Source: Confluentibacter lentus | Lineage (GTDB): Bacteria; Bacteroidota; Bacteroidia; Flavobacteriales; Flavobacteriaceae | Direction of reading: 5' to 3' | DNA: 64,000 nt | Assembly (NCBI RefSeq): GCF_002806995.1 | Contig: NZ_NIHE01000001.1 | Coordinates: 186,001 to 250,000, forward strand | Shown: in pieces, positions 8,491 through 19,174 of the stretch | Position numbering within the stretch: position 1 is the stretch's first letter | Layout of the letters: each line of letters starts with the position of its first letter | Made by a program: the position numbers and the translations under genes | The notes under the pieces: generated by a model | What the model was told of the DNA's origin: nothing | Seen by the model: the letters and a program-made list of their open reading frames with translations, nothing else | Databases searched by the model: none

Positions 8491-10083
8491 TTATAAAATG
8501 TAATCTGTACTTATAAAATTTGACGTTTTTTTGTTTAACAACTCATTCAAAATAGCATTATTATACTCGTTATCTTTTGATGCTACAAATGTTCTGATAG
8601 AGAAAGACCTTAACGCATCATGCACACTTAAGGTACTCACTGCTGAGTCTTTTCTACCTGTGAATGGATATACATCCGGTCCACGTTGACAAGAACTATT
8701 CAAATTTACTCGACACACCAAATTTACTAAAGTATCTATTAATGGTGATAATGTATTAACATTTTTTCCAAACAAACTGACTTGCTGACCATAATTTGAT
8801 TCTGCCATATCATCCAAAGGCTCATCAATATCTGAAAAAGAAACCACTGGAATCACTGGCCCAAATTGCTCTTCATTAAAAACCCGCATATCTTTTTTAA
8901 CAGGATATAATACTGCTGGGTAAATAAAGTTCTCAGACCTTTCGCCTCCTTTTTTGTTAAGAATTTTGGCGCCTTTACTAATGGCATCATCAATTAATTC
9001 TTGTATATAAGCTGGTTTATCAACTTCTGGAAGTGGTGTCAACTTTACTCCAGGTTCCCAAGGATTTCCAAATTTTAACGAATCTACTTTAAATGAAAAA
9101 CGTCTGTTAAACTCTTCTACAATAGATTCATGAACGTATAATACCTTCAACGCCGTACAACGTTGACCATTGAAAGACAACGTTCCTGCAATACATTCAT
9201 CTACGGCTAAATCTAAATCGGCATCCGCTAACACAATCGCCGGATTTTTAGCTTCTAAGCCTAATACCAGACGTAATCTATTCTTTTTTGGGTGACTTTC
9301 TTGTAGTGCATTCGCCGCTTTGCTATTTCCTATTAATGCCAATACATCTACTTTTCCAGATTCCATTATGGGTGTAGCCAATACGCGCCCACGTCCATAG
9401 ATGATGTTCACCACACCTTTAGGAAAACTTTTTTGAAACGCATCAAGTAAAGGACAAATTAAAAGCACGCCTAATTTAGCAGGTTTAAATATAACCGTAT
9501 TACCCATAATCAACGCAGGAATAAGCAAGGTAAAGGTTTCATTAAGTGGGTAATTATATGGTCCTAAACATAAAACAACTCCGAGAGGGCCTCTACGGAT
9601 GTGTGCATATACCCCATCATTTTTTTCAAACTTGGCTGAATCCCTGTCTATTTGTTTATAAGCTTCAATAGTGTCATTTATATAATCAACCGTTCTATCA
9701 AATTCTTTTTGTGAATCAGGCAGATTTTTCCCAATTTCCCACATCAAAAGCTTAACGACCTCTTCTCTTTTGGTCTTCATAAGCTTGACAAAATTTTCCA
9801 TACAAGCAATGCGGTCTACCACCTTCATGGTTGGCCACAAACCTTGTCCTTTATCATAAGCTTCATGTGCTGCATTTAAAGCGTCCAAAGCTTCTTTGGC
9901 ACCAAGTTCGGGAACAGTACCTAATAAGGTAGGTTTATATACTTCAGTAGAAGAAATAGTCGAATAGACTTCGGAAGTATCACCTTGCCATTGTTTAAGT
10001 TCTCCTGCAACCAAATAGGATTTTTGATGTAAAAGAGAATTGATTTTATATGCTTCTGGTATTTCTGAAAATGTTGTAGTCAT
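8491..10083 (-). CDS. NADP-dependent glyceraldehyde-3-phosphate dehydrogenase-like aldehyde dehydrogenase
   Basis: A 530-residue aldehyde dehydrogenase superfamily member. Catalytic residues are visible: Asn177 (GPYNYPLNE), Glu277 (LGLEAKNP) and the nucleophile Cys309 ([10 protein letters not shown]). The active-site surroundings match the non-phosphorylating GapN group, which oxidises glyceraldehyde 3-phosphate directly to 3-phosphoglycerate and makes NADPH. A classical phosphorylating gap gene lies elsewhere in the window (39368-40384). Its C-terminal extension is slightly long for the superfamily. Another aldehyde substrate cannot be excluded. Confidence 0.78.
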   Translation of the reverse strand: MTTTFSEIPEAYKINSLLHQKSYLVAGELKQWQGDTSEVYSTISSTEVYKPTLLGTVPELGAKEALDALNAAHEAYDKGQGLWPTMKVVDRIACMENFVKLMKTKREEVVKLLMWEIGKNLPDSQKEFDRTVDYINDTIEAYKQIDRDSAKFEKNDGVYAHIRRGPLGVVLCLGPYNYPLNETFTLLIPALIMGNTVIFKPAKLGVLLICPLLDAFQKSFPKGVVNIIYGRGRVLATPIMESGKVDVLALIGNSKAANALQESHPKKNRLRLVLGLEAKNPAIVLADADLDLAVDECIAGTLSFNGQRCTALKVLYVHESIVEEFNRRFSFKVDSLKFGNPWEPGVKLTPLPEVDKPAYIQELIDDAISKGAKILNKKGGERSENFIYPAVLYPVKKDMRVFNEEQFGPVIPVVSFSDIDEPLDDMAESNYGQQVSLFGKNVNTLSPLIDTLVNLVCRVNLNSSCQRGPDVYPFTGRKDSAVSTLSVHDALRSFSIRTFVASKDNEYNNAILNELLNKKTSNFISTDYIL

Positions 10084-10190
10084 GATGAAAATTTATATAT
10101 AAAATGTATCGCTAAGATACCTATATTTTTAATTATGAGCTTTTTAAAAAAGAACATCTACAAAAAAATACTGTATTCTTAACACTTAGG

Positions 10191-10230
10191 GAAAATGCAT
10201 AAAAAATGCATAAACCGAAATCGATTTCGG
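10191..10230 (-). terminator. Possible terminator of the ilv operon
   Basis: A 16-bp perfect palindrome CCGAAATCGATTTCGG (10215-10230) lies 22 bp after the ilvA stop. Reading leftwards it is followed by two direct copies of a T-rich TTATGCATTTT unit. The fold is plausible, but the U-tract is interrupted. Confidence 0.4.
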
Positions 10231-10251
10231 GAATAAATTTAACGCCTAATA

Positions 10252-11517
10252 TCAGACTAAAAACTGAAATAAGTCAGGTTTATCATTAAGATAATCCCCA
10301 AAAAAGTTGCGCTGTTTCATTTTTGTTATTAATGGCTCTAAATCTTTGGCGGATTTTAGTTCAATTCCAACTAAGGCTGCGCCATTTTCACGATTTGTTT
10401 TTTTGGTATATTCAAAATGCGTGATATCGTCTGTTGGCCCAAGAATATCCACAACAAACTCTCTTAATGCACCAGCACGTTGCGGAAATTTCACAATAAA
10501 ATAATGTTTTAAATTGGCGTATAATAAGGCGCGTTCTTTTATTTCTGCTGTTCTGGTAATGTCATTATTACCTCCACTAATCACACAAACCACGTTTTTA
10601 CCTTTTATTGCTTCAGCATAAAAATCTAATGCAGAAATACTTAAAGCGCCAGCTGGCTCCACAACAATAGCATCTTTATTATAAAGCTCTAAAATGGTTT
10701 GACATACTTTTCCTTCTGGAACGGTAATCATGTCATGGAGATTCTCTTTACAAATCGGAAAGGTGAGATCACCAACACGTTTTACCGCTGCTCCGTCAAC
10801 AAATTTTTCAATATGTTGAAGTTCGGTATTTTTTTTGTTTTTTATAGAGACGGACATAGAAGGTGCGCCTTCAGGCTCCACACCAATGATTTTAGTATTG
10901 GGTGATAATTCTTTAAAAACAGTAGATAAACCCGCCGCTAATCCTCCACCGCCAACTGCTATGAATGCATAATCAATGGGTTCTGTAGCTTGTTCTAAAA
11001 TTTCCAGTCCAATGGTGGCTTGGCCTTCAATGACTTTTTCATCATCAAAAGGATGGATGAAGGTCTTATTGAGCTCTTTGCATTCTAGCATAGACGCATG
11101 ATACGCATCATCATAGGTATCACCAAACAACTTGATGTCTATAAAATCCTCACCAAACATTTTAACCTGTTCGATTTTTTGATTTGGTGTGGGGGTGGGC
11201 ATGTAAATAGTGCCTTTAATCTTCAATAATTTACAAGATAAAGCAACGCCTTGAGCATGATTGCCCGCACTGGCACAAACGACACCGTTTTTGGATTCCG
11301 CTGTTGTTAGCGAACTTATTTTATTATAAGCCCCTCTAATTTTATAGGAACGTACTTGCTGAAGATCTTCACGTTTCAACAAAATGTTTGCTCCAAACTC
11401 TTTTGAATATCTTTCGCTAGGGCTTAAAGGCGTAACTGCCGATACCTTTTTAATGGTATCGGCAGCTACTTTAATATTCTTAATACTAGGAAAATATGTG
11501 GTCTTTTCCTTGTTCAT
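10252..11517 (-). CDS. ilvA: Threonine ammonia-lyase (threonine deaminase)
   Basis: Deaminates threonine to 2-oxobutyrate, the committed step to isoleucine, using pyridoxal phosphate. The protein has 421 residues. The PLP lysine is Lys59 in SYKIRGAYN, and the phosphate-binding glycine loop VGGGGLAAGL is at about 187-196. The C-terminal 80 residues form a single ACT-like regulatory region (IVKFPQRAGALREFV), shorter than the double domain of the long enterobacterial enzyme. It is the last gene of the ilv operon, 11 bp after ilvC, and should share the leader attenuator at 17390-17510. Confidence 0.94.
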   Translation of the reverse strand: MNKEKTTYFPSIKNIKVAADTIKKVSAVTPLSPSERYSKEFGANILLKREDLQQVRSYKIRGAYNKISSLTTAESKNGVVCASAGNHAQGVALSCKLLKIKGTIYMPTPTPNQKIEQVKMFGEDFIDIKLFGDTYDDAYHASMLECKELNKTFIHPFDDEKVIEGQATIGLEILEQATEPIDYAFIAVGGGGLAAGLSTVFKELSPNTKIIGVEPEGAPSMSVSIKNKKNTELQHIEKFVDGAAVKRVGDLTFPICKENLHDMITVPEGKVCQTILELYNKDAIVVEPAGALSISALDFYAEAIKGKNVVCVISGGNNDITRTAEIKERALLYANLKHYFIVKFPQRAGALREFVVDILGPTDDITHFEYTKKTNRENGAALVGIELKSAKDLEPLITKMKQRNFFGDYLNDKPDLFQFLV

Positions 11518-11528
11518 AAATTTATGTA

Positions 11529-13004
11529 TTAAACTATAGGTTTCATAGCTTTCATGGAAGCTCTTAAAAACGTTCCTATTTTCTCAACAGGATGGCTTCT
11601 TAATGCCGCATTGACTTGGATTAACTTCGCGTTATCAACACTTTTGCCATTGTCTTTTGCATAGGCTTTACCAATAACATCGGTATCAATTTTCTTCATG
11701 AAATCGCCCAATAGAGGTTTACAAGCATGATCGAACAAATAACAGCCGTATTCAGCAGTATCAGAAATAACGCGGTTCATTTCATACAATTTCTTTCTTG
11801 CAATAGTATTTGCAATAAGCGGCGTTTCGTGTAATGATTCGTAATAAGCGGATGCATCAATAATTCCAGAATCGGTCATCGCTTCAAAAGCAAGTTCCAC
11901 ACCAGCTCTAACAAATGCCACCATTAAAACGCCATGATCATAATACTCCTGTTCAGAAATAGTCACATTACCGGCAGGTGTTTTTTCAAAAGCCGTTTCA
12001 GCAGTCGCCGCTCTCCAACCTAATAAGTTTTTATCATCATTAGCCCAATCTTCCATCATGCCTTTAGAGAAGTTGCCTTCCATAATATCATCCATGTGTT
12101 TTTGGAATAACGGACGCATGATATCTTTTAATTCTTCCGAAAGCTCAAACGCTTTTATTTTTGCTGGGTTTGAAAGTCTATCCATCATATTGGTAATACC
12201 ACCATATTTAAGACCTTCTGTAACAGTTTCCCAACCGTATTGAATTAATTTTGAAGCATAGCCAGCATCGATTCCTTTTTCAATCATTTTATCAAAACAA
12301 AGAATAGAACCTGTTTGCAACAATCCACACAGAATCGTTTGTTCACCCATTAAATCACTTTTCACCTCAGCTACGAAAGACGATGCCAAAACACCAGCTC
12401 TATCACCACCAGTAGCAGCAGCATAAGCCTTCGCTTGCGCCCAACCTTTACCTTCTGGATCGTTTTCTTCATGTACAGCGATTAACGTTGGTACACCAAA
12501 ACCTCTTTTATATTCTTCCCTTACCTCTGTTCCTGGACATTTTGGCGCTACCATAATAACGGTTAAGTCTTTACGGATTTGCGTGCCTTCTTCAACAATA
12601 TTAAATCCGTGGGAATATGATAAGGTTGCACCTTTTTTCATTAATGGCATGATCGCTTTGATAACACCTGTATGTTGTTTATCTGGAGTTAAATTCAATA
12701 CTAAATCGGCCGTAGGAATCAATTCTTCATAAGTCCCAACTTTAAATCCGTTTTCAGTCGCATTTATATACGATGCCCGTTTTTCTTTAATAGCTTCGGC
12801 ACGTAAAGTATAAGAAATATCCAAACCAGAATCCCTCATATTCAATCCTTGGTTTAAACCTTGCGCACCACAACCTACGATGACAATTTTTTTACCTTTT
12901 AAAACCCCTACGCCATCTGCAAATTCTGCAGTTTCCATAAATCTACACTTCGACAATTGATTTAATTTATCTCTTAACGACAATGTATTAAAATAATTTC
13001 CCAT
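11529..13004 (-). CDS. ilvC: Ketol-acid reductoisomerase, class II
   Basis: Converts acetolactate and acetohydroxybutyrate to the dihydroxy acids of valine and isoleucine synthesis with NADPH and Mg2+. At 491 residues it is the long class II form, with a duplicated C-terminal helical domain. The NADP motif [17 protein letters not shown] is at about 44-60, and [13 protein letters not shown] near residue 152 is the class II substrate loop. The gene lies 20 bp after ilvN and 11 bp before ilvA. Confidence 0.95.
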   Translation of the reverse strand: MGNYFNTLSLRDKLNQLSKCRFMETAEFADGVGVLKGKKIVIVGCGAQGLNQGLNMRDSGLDISYTLRAEAIKEKRASYINATENGFKVGTYEELIPTADLVLNLTPDKQHTGVIKAIMPLMKKGATLSYSHGFNIVEEGTQIRKDLTVIMVAPKCPGTEVREEYKRGFGVPTLIAVHEENDPEGKGWAQAKAYAAATGGDRAGVLASSFVAEVKSDLMGEQTILCGLLQTGSILCFDKMIEKGIDAGYASKLIQYGWETVTEGLKYGGITNMMDRLSNPAKIKAFELSEELKDIMRPLFQKHMDDIMEGNFSKGMMEDWANDDKNLLGWRAATAETAFEKTPAGNVTISEQEYYDHGVLMVAFVRAGVELAFEAMTDSGIIDASAYYESLHETPLIANTIARKKLYEMNRVISDTAEYGCYLFDHACKPLLGDFMKKIDTDVIGKAYAKDNGKSVDNAKLIQVNAALRSHPVEKIGTFLRASMKAMKPIV

Positions 13005-13024
13005 TCTTAAATGTTGTTTTTATG

Positions 13025-13561
13025 TTATAATTGGTTATTGAATGCTGATAGCATTTCACTTATTTTCATTTCTTCTTTTGTTACGGCAATTCTCCCTGAA
13101 CGCACAAATTGCATAATTCCGAAAACATTGAGTTCTCTTCGTAATAATTCAATTTCATGGCGTCTGCCTGATTTTTCAAGTACAAAAAACTTTTTGTTAA
13201 CCGTTACGATTCTTGCGTTACTATCTTTTATAATATTCTGAATTTGAGGTTCTTCAAACAATAAATCAGATTTTATTTTAAACATACAAGACTCCGTATA
13301 AATGGTTTCTTCATCTGTATGATAATAAGCTTTTAAGGCTTCTACTTGTTTTTCTATTTGCTTAACCACTTTAATCGCTTGATTTTCTGTGATATTTACA
13401 ACAATAACGAATCTATTGACGTTTTCAATTTCAGATTGAGACGTTGTTAAGCTTTCAATATTGATATGTCTGCGCTGAAAAATGGCAGATATGCGATTAA
13501 GCAACCCAATATTGTTTTCGGTATAAACCGAAATGGTGAATGATTTGATTTCTTCGTTCAT
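13025..13561 (-). CDS. ilvN: Acetolactate synthase small (regulatory) subunit
   Basis: Regulatory partner of IlvB that confers valine feedback inhibition. The 178-residue protein starts with an ACT domain, residues 5-80 (FTISVYTENNIGLLNRISAI), followed by a C-terminal domain of the same family (about 95-170) ending near GIMQFVRSGRIAV. The length is normal for the short-to-medium form. It lies between ilvB (115 bp upstream) and ilvC (20 bp downstream). Confidence 0.93.
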   Translation of the reverse strand: MNEEIKSFTISVYTENNIGLLNRISAIFQRRHINIESLTTSQSEIENVNRFVIVVNITENQAIKVVKQIEKQVEALKAYYHTDEETIYTESCMFKIKSDLLFEEPQIQNIIKDSNARIVTVNKKFFVLEKSGRRHEIELLRRELNVFGIMQFVRSGRIAVTKEEMKISEMLSAFNNQL

Positions 13562-13676
13562 TTTTAAAAGATGTTAGAGAATAGATGAAAGAAAAAAGAC
13601 CTTTATAATCTTGTTCTAGATGCTTTCATACTTCTCGTTTTTCTATATTCTTTTATCTCTACTCTTGTTTCTTCAA

Positions 13677-15416
13677 TTAACTTAAACGGATATCTGAAAC
13701 AGAAGCGCCCGATGGTATCATTGGGAACACATTATCTTCCTTCTCTACACAAACCTCAAGGAAATACGCATCTTTTGATGCGATCATTTCTTTTACGGCA
13801 GCAGCTAATTCCTCTCTTTTTGTTACGCGCTTGCCTTCAATGTAATATCCTTTAGCGATGGTCACAAAATCCGGATTTGTCATTTCGGTCGACGCATATC
13901 TTTTATCAAAAAACAACTGTTGCCATTGACGCACCATGCCTAAAAATTCATTGTTCAAAACTACGATTTTTACCGGTACTTTATTCTGAAAAATAGTTCC
14001 AAGTTCTTGAATGGTCATTTGATAACCACCGTCTCCAATAATAGCGACCACTTCTCTATCTGGTGCAGCCATTTTTGCGCCAATAGCCGCAGGAAGCGCA
14101 AAGCCCATGGTTCCTAATCCGCCAGAAGTGATATTACTTTTCGTGATATTGAATTCGGAATAACGACAGGCAATCATTTGATGTTGACCCACATCGGATA
14201 CAATAGCCGCATTACCTTTACTCTCTATGTTGATTTGCTTTAATACTTCACCCATTGTTAATCCTTCTTTGGTAGGATTAATATCATCATTAATTACTTT
14301 TTCAAATTCAATGGCGTATAAATCCTTAAATTTTTGATGCCATTCAGTATGTGTGTTTTCATTTAATAAAGGCAATAATGCACTAAGACTCGATTTAGCA
14401 TCACCTAAAACAGCCACATCCGTTTTTACGTTTTTATCAACTTCAGCTGGATCAATTTCAAAATGAACAATCTTAGCTTGTTTTGCATAAGTACTTAAAT
14501 TGCCCGTCACTCGGTCGTCAAAACGCATACCTATGGCAATTAACACGTCGCATTCATTAGTCATCATATTGGGCGCATAATTACCATGCATACCAACCAT
14601 GCCAACATTTAGAGGATGCGATGTTGGTATTGCTGAAGCTCCAAGAATCGTCCAGGCCGATGGAATACCTGCTTTTTCAATAACGGCTTTTAATTGTTCT
14701 TCTGCCTGACCTAATATAATCCCTTGACCCCAAACAATAAATGGCTTTTTTGCATTGTTAATTAACTCAGCCGCTTTGGAAACAGCCTCTAAATCGGTAT
14801 CTGGAACAGGTTTATAACTTCTTACTCCTTTGCACTTTTCGTATTTAAAATCCAGTTCCCCAAATTGGGCATCTTTAGTGATATCGACCAAAACAGGACC
14901 TGGTCTTCCGCTTTTTGCGATGTAAAATGCTTTTGCTAAAACTTCAGGTATTTCTGAAGCTTTGGTAACTTGGCAGTTCCATTTTGTAACAGGGGTAGAA
15001 ATACCCACAATATCCGTTTCTTGAAAAGCATCACTTCCCAATAAATGGGACGCCACTTGACCCGTAATGCAAACTAAAGGTGTGGAGTCTATTTGTGCAT
15101 CGGCAATACCTGTTACCAAATTGGTAGCACCTGGACCCGATGTTGCCATCGCAACACCCACTTTACCAGAAATACGGGCATAACCTTGGGCAGCGTGTGC
15201 TGCACCTTGTTCGTGACGTGTTAAAATATGGCTTATTTGATCTTTGAACTTGTATAGTTCATCATACACTGGCATGATAGCACCGCCGGGATACCCATAA
15301 AGGATATCAACACCTTCTGCTATTAGACATCTAATAATAGCTTCACTACCTGTGATTCGTTCTGTTTTTTCAGTCACGTTTTGTGTTTTATTTGCTGTTT
15401 CTGTTTTCATACTCAT
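13677..15416 (-). CDS. ilvB: Acetolactate synthase large (catalytic) subunit
   Basis: Thiamine diphosphate enzyme that condenses pyruvate with pyruvate or 2-oxobutyrate, the first common step of valine and isoleucine synthesis. The protein has 579 residues. The ThDP-activating glutamate lies in LTRHEQGAAHAAQGYAR (about residue 69), and the Mg-ThDP motif GDGGYQM through NNEFLGMVRQWQ is at about 462-490. Three domains of the family order are present: Pyr, FAD-binding middle, PP. It lies 43 bp after ilvD. Confidence 0.95.
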   Translation of the reverse strand: MSMKTETANKTQNVTEKTERITGSEAIIRCLIAEGVDILYGYPGGAIMPVYDELYKFKDQISHILTRHEQGAAHAAQGYARISGKVGVAMATSGPGATNLVTGIADAQIDSTPLVCITGQVASHLLGSDAFQETDIVGISTPVTKWNCQVTKASEIPEVLAKAFYIAKSGRPGPVLVDITKDAQFGELDFKYEKCKGVRSYKPVPDTDLEAVSKAAELINNAKKPFIVWGQGIILGQAEEQLKAVIEKAGIPSAWTILGASAIPTSHPLNVGMVGMHGNYAPNMMTNECDVLIAIGMRFDDRVTGNLSTYAKQAKIVHFEIDPAEVDKNVKTDVAVLGDAKSSLSALLPLLNENTHTEWHQKFKDLYAIEFEKVINDDINPTKEGLTMGEVLKQINIESKGNAAIVSDVGQHQMIACRYSEFNITKSNITSGGLGTMGFALPAAIGAKMAAPDREVVAIIGDGGYQMTIQELGTIFQNKVPVKIVVLNNEFLGMVRQWQQLFFDKRYASTEMTNPDFVTIAKGYYIEGKRVTKREELAAAVKEMIASKDAYFLEVCVEKEDNVFPMIPSGASVSDIRLS

Positions 15417-15459
15417 TATATTGAGATTTCCGCCTTTGCGGAAATGAAAAAATTTCTAT

Positions 15460-17145
15460 TTAGAATGCGTCAGTGACACAACCTTTTGAGGCGGATGCTA
15501 CTGATTTTGCATATTTATACAATATACCTTTATTATGTTTTAACGCTGGTTCTACCCATTTAGCTTTTCTTTCAGCTAATTCTTCATCTGAAATTAAAAC
15601 ATTTATTGAATTGTCTTCAGCACTGATTTTGATTCTATCGCCCGTTTTTAGTAATCCTATGGCACCACCATTTTGTGCTTCAGGCGTGATATGCCCCACA
15701 ACGAAACCATGGGTACCTCCAGAAAAACGTCCATCAGTTATTAATGCAACTGATTTTCCTAAACCTGCACCCATAATAAGTGAGGTGGGTTTTAACATTT
15801 CTGGCATCCCAGGACCACCTTTTGGCCCAACATATCGAATGACGACGACATCTCCTTTTTCGACTTCCCCATTTGAAATCCCTGTATTGGCAGCTTGCTC
15901 ACCATCATAAACAACCGCTTTTCCTTCAAACACTAATCCTTCGTTTCCTGATATTTTCGCCACAGCACCTTCAGTCGCTAAGTTTCCATAAAGAATTTGC
16001 AAATTCCCTGAAGACTTTAAAGCCTTATCTTTTGGATAAATAACATCTTGATCATTATCAAACTTCAGCGGCTCCACATCTTTCAAATTTTCAGCCAAGG
16101 TTTTTCCTGTTACGGTCATACAATCACCATGCAAATAGCCATTATCCAGTAAATATTTCATCACAGCAGGCGTTCCACCGATACCATGAACATCTTCCAT
16201 TAAGTATTTTCCACTAGGTTTTAAATCCGCTATCAATGGCGTCCTATCACTAACACGTTGAAAATCTTCTAAAGTAAACTCAATATCCGCAGCATGTGCA
16301 ATCGCCAAGAAATGCAACACGGCATTTGTAGAACCCCCAAGAGCGTTTACCAACGCAATAGCATTTTCAATGGATTTTTTAGAAATAATATCTAAAGGTT
16401 TTAAATCCAGTTCCAAAAGATTTTTGATAGCGATGGCAGTACGTTCGCTTTCTGATAATTTATTCGGGTTTTCAGCAGGAATGGACGAATTATAAGGCAG
16501 TGCAAAACCCATACATTCTATGGCTGAGGCCATCGTATTAGCCGTGTACATACCGCCACATGCTCCAGCACCTGGAATGGCACTTTTTATAATTTCCCTA
16601 TATTCTTCTTCACCAATTTCACCCGCCACTTTTTGTCCCAAAGCTTCAAAAGCCGAAACAATATTTAATTTTCTTCCTTTATATTTACCTGAAGCAATGG
16701 TACCCCCGTACATCATTATGGAAGGTCGGTTTAAACGCAACATCGCAATAACCGCTCCTGGCATATTTTTATCGCAACCCACAACAGATATAAGCGCATC
16801 ATAACTTTGGGCATTCATAACCGTTTCAATAGAGTCTGCAATAATATCACGGGACACTAAAGAATAATTCATCCCTGAAGTTCCCATAGAAATCCCATCA
16901 CTAACACCAATAGTATTAAATCCTAAACCTACTAAACCAGCAATTTTACACTCGATTTTAACCTCAGCCGCTAAACCATTTAAATGCATATTGCACGGAT
17001 TTCCATCATATCCCGTACTAGCAATGCCCACTTGGGCTTTATTCATATCTTCATCGGACAAACCCACAGCATATAACATGGCTTGGGATGCTGGTTGAGA
17101 TTCATCTTGAGTTAATCTTTTACTATATTTATTAAGTTCTTTCAT
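15460..17145 (-). CDS. ilvD: Dihydroxy-acid dehydratase
   Basis: Iron-sulfur dehydratase giving the 2-oxo acids of valine and isoleucine. The protein has 561 residues, the typical length. Cluster-ligand cysteines are visible in PCNMHL (about 52), GCDKNMPG (about 124) and [12 protein letters not shown] (about 196). The catalytic-type segment [14 protein letters not shown] is at about 474-487. It is the first structural gene of the ilv operon, about 300 nt downstream of the leader peptide start, and is therefore directly under the attenuator. Confidence 0.95.
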   Translation of the reverse strand: MKELNKYSKRLTQDESQPASQAMLYAVGLSDEDMNKAQVGIASTGYDGNPCNMHLNGLAAEVKIECKIAGLVGLGFNTIGVSDGISMGTSGMNYSLVSRDIIADSIETVMNAQSYDALISVVGCDKNMPGAVIAMLRLNRPSIMMYGGTIASGKYKGRKLNIVSAFEALGQKVAGEIGEEEYREIIKSAIPGAGACGGMYTANTMASAIECMGFALPYNSSIPAENPNKLSESERTAIAIKNLLELDLKPLDIISKKSIENAIALVNALGGSTNAVLHFLAIAHAADIEFTLEDFQRVSDRTPLIADLKPSGKYLMEDVHGIGGTPAVMKYLLDNGYLHGDCMTVTGKTLAENLKDVEPLKFDNDQDVIYPKDKALKSSGNLQILYGNLATEGAVAKISGNEGLVFEGKAVVYDGEQAANTGISNGEVEKGDVVVIRYVGPKGGPGMPEMLKPTSLIMGAGLGKSVALITDGRFSGGTHGFVVGHITPEAQNGGAIGLLKTGDRIKISAEDNSINVLISDEELAERKAKWVEPALKHNKGILYKYAKSVASASKGCVTDAF

Positions 17146-17389
17146 ATTCTTTATAGAAATTTAAGCTCTATAATTGGTTAATTACTAATATTTTAAGTTT
17201 TTAAGAATTTCATTAAAAATTCAATAATCATTTAAAATGAGTTCCCAAAATTAAATCTTTACCGCTTTAGTCTGATGATTCATAACTATACTCGGTTAAA
17301 TTCACAGCTAATAAAAATCATTTAAATCATTTATAATCAATTATTTAATTCATTTTTTTTATGATGTCCAATATCAAAAAAATCTTCAT

Positions 17390-17417
17390 AAAAAAACCTT
17401 CCGTTTTAGGGAAGGCT
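17390..17417 (-). terminator. Attenuator terminator of the ilv operon
   Basis: On the minus strand, CCTTCC (17415-17410), loop CTAAAAC, GGAAGG (17402-17397), then seven T. It lies 33 nt after the leader peptide stop and about 250 nt before ilvD. GGGAGCTT right at the leader stop can pair with AAGC-CT-TCCC, covering the 5' arm, which gives a competing antiterminator. Confidence 0.85.
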
Positions 17418-17447
17418 TTAAATCTCTATGATAATTAAATAAGCTCC

Positions 17448-17510
17448 CTATCGTTGTGAAATGACCACAATGACGATGACAGAAACTATATTTAAAATTT
17501 GTTTTTTCAT
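17448..17510 (-). CDS. ilv operon leader peptide (20 aa, Ile/Val-rich)
   Basis: A 21-codon reading frame on the minus strand begins with ATG at 17510 and ends with TAG at 17448. It encodes MKKQILNIVS followed by VIVIVVISQR. Five Ile, five Val and one Leu make up 11 of 20 residues, with a run of seven consecutive branched-chain codons. A pause-type hairpin, TTGTG (17470-17466) with CACAA (17458-17454) extended by ATCG/CGAT, lies inside the coding region. An antiterminator arm overlaps the stop and a terminator follows. The arrangement is that of ribosome-mediated attenuation of ilvDBNCA. Confidence 0.85.
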   Translation of the reverse strand: MKKQILNIVSVIVIVVISQR

Positions 17511-17578
17511 TTTTGTTATACAAAGATTTGGATTTAAAAATAAATAACCTAATCTTTTTCATAAAAAATAAAAATCAA

Positions 17579-17608
17579 TTTGTTTTTCCTTTTATTTTTT
17601 TACTTTTG
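17579..17608 (+). promoter_or_regulatory. metK promoter (Bacteroidota type)
   Basis: TTTG (17579-17582), an 18-bp spacer, and TACTTTTG (17601-17608) exactly match the TTTG/TAnnTTTG consensus. The predicted start of transcription is near 17614, just before the riboswitch. Confidence 0.8.
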
Positions 17609-17622
17609 CCGTAAGAAATAAT

Positions 17623-17719
17623 AGAGGAAAGATTTGACTGATTGCAACCTCTTTATGTAGAACTTCTTTTAAAAAGTACTTAAACAAGTTCAACATAAAT
17701 AAAAATGCTAAAGGCAGTG
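17623..17719 (+). promoter_or_regulatory. SAM-II type riboswitch with an inserted long hairpin, upstream of metK
   Basis: P1 pairs AGAGG (17623-17627) with CCTCT (17648-17652). The loop carries GATTTGACTGATTGCAA, matching the SAM-II core, and its ACTG (17637-17640) can form the pseudoknot with CAGT (17715-17718) after the conserved GCTAAA. Between them an insert folds as TTATGT-A-GAACTT (17653-17665) with AAGTTC-A-ACATAA (17686-17698). SAM-II aptamers bind S-adenosylmethionine, the product of MetK, so this gives feedback control. A GACG-TTAT-CGTC hairpin (17731-17742) near the start codon could be part of the expression platform. Confidence 0.85.
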
Positions 17720-17769
17720 AAAACTCCCTGAGACGTTATCGTCAAATCGCCCTTATAATACATAATTAA

Positions 17770-19023
17770 ATGGCATATTTATTTACCTCGGAAAGCGTAT
17801 CTGAAGGTCACCCAGACAAAGTAGCAGATCAAATTAGTGATGCTTTAATCGATAACTTTTTAGCATTTGATGTTAACTCTAAAGTTGCTTGTGAAACTCT
17901 AGTAACCACAGGACAAGTGGTACTTGCCGGTGAAGTAAAATCAAACACCTACTTAGACGTTCAAAAAATAGCCAGAGATACTATCAACAAAATTGGCTAT
18001 ACAAAAAGCGAATATATGTTTGATGGTAATTCTTGCGGCGTGTTTTCAGCAATACATGAGCAATCTGACGACATCAATCGCGGGGTTGACAGAGCGACAA
18101 AAGAGCAACAAGGAGCGGGAGATCAAGGTATGATGTTTGGTTACGCTACCAATGAAACTGAAAACTACATGCCTTTGGCATTGGATTTATCACACAGAAT
18201 ATTGATTGAACTTGCTGCATTACGCAGAGAAAATAAAGAGATTACATATCTAAGACCAGATTCTAAAAGTCAGGTAACTATTGAATACAGTGATGATAAT
18301 ATACCTCAACGTATTGATGCTATTGTTTTATCAACACAACATGATGATTTTGCAGATGATGATACCATGCTCGCTAAAATCAGAAAAGATATTGTTGGTA
18401 TTTTAATTCCACGTGTAAAAGCTAAATTACCGCAAAATCTCCAAGCCTTGTTTAATGATAATATAACTTATCACATAAACCCAACCGGAAAATTTGTGAT
18501 TGGTGGGCCACATGGTGATACAGGATTAACAGGTCGTAAAATTATTGTGGACACCTATGGCGGAAAAGGTGCTCATGGCGGCGGTGCATTCTCTGGAAAA
18601 GACCCAAGTAAAGTGGATAGAAGCGCAGCGTATGCAACACGTCATATTGCTAAAAATTTGGTTGCTGCTGGTGTTGCCGATGAAGTTTTAGTTCAAGTTA
18701 GTTATGCTATTGGCGTGGTAGAGCCTATGGGTATTTTCATTAATACTTATGGAACTTGCCCGTTTAACATGACCGATGGGGAAATTGCGGAAATAGTTTC
18801 CAAAATATTCGATATGCGTCCGTTTGCTATCGAAGAACGTTTAAAATTACGCTCACCAATATATAGCGAAACTGCTGCTTACGGACACATGGGACGAAAA
18901 AATGAAACCGTTACCAAAACATTTAAACAACCTACTGGAGAATCAATAACTTTAGAGGTAGAATTGTTTACTTGGGAAAAACTGGATTATGTAGATAAAG
19001 TAAAAGAAGCTTTTGGACTTTAA
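17770..19023 (+). CDS. metK: S-adenosylmethionine synthase
   Basis: Makes S-adenosylmethionine from methionine and ATP. The protein has 417 residues. The N-terminal ATP segment [19 protein letters not shown] spans about 8-26; [12 protein letters not shown] lies at about 117-128 and the phosphate loop [17 protein letters not shown] at about 274-290. The gene stands alone, with its own promoter and riboswitch upstream and an intrinsic terminator downstream. Confidence 0.97.
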   Translation: MAYLFTSESVSEGHPDKVADQISDALIDNFLAFDVNSKVACETLVTTGQVVLAGEVKSNTYLDVQKIARDTINKIGYTKSEYMFDGNSCGVFSAIHEQSDDINRGVDRATKEQQGAGDQGMMFGYATNETENYMPLALDLSHRILIELAALRRENKEITYLRPDSKSQVTIEYSDDNIPQRIDAIVLSTQHDDFADDDTMLAKIRKDIVGILIPRVKAKLPQNLQALFNDNITYHINPTGKFVIGGPHGDTGLTGRKIIVDTYGGKGAHGGGAFSGKDPSKVDRSAAYATRHIAKNLVAAGVADEVLVQVSYAIGVVEPMGIFINTYGTCPFNMTDGEIAEIVSKIFDMRPFAIEERLKLRSPIYSETAAYGHMGRKNETVTKTFKQPTGESITLEVELFTWEKLDYVDKVKEAFGL

Positions 19024-19048
19024 GCCATCTTCTAAATAAATTTATAGG

Positions 19049-19077
19049 AAAGACTGCCATAACACGCAGTCTTTTTT
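19049..19077 (+). terminator. metK terminator
   Basis: AAAGACTGC (19049-19057), an 8-nt loop, GCAGTCTTT (19066-19074), then a continued T run (six T in total). A standard intrinsic terminator 25 bp after the metK stop. Confidence 0.88.
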
Positions 19078-19174
19078 GTTTATTTGAATTTGAATTAATT
19101 TTCTATTACTTTCGTTTACCTGCTTATATAAAAACCTTTTTAAACTAACCACATGGGCATTAAAAAATTATGCA

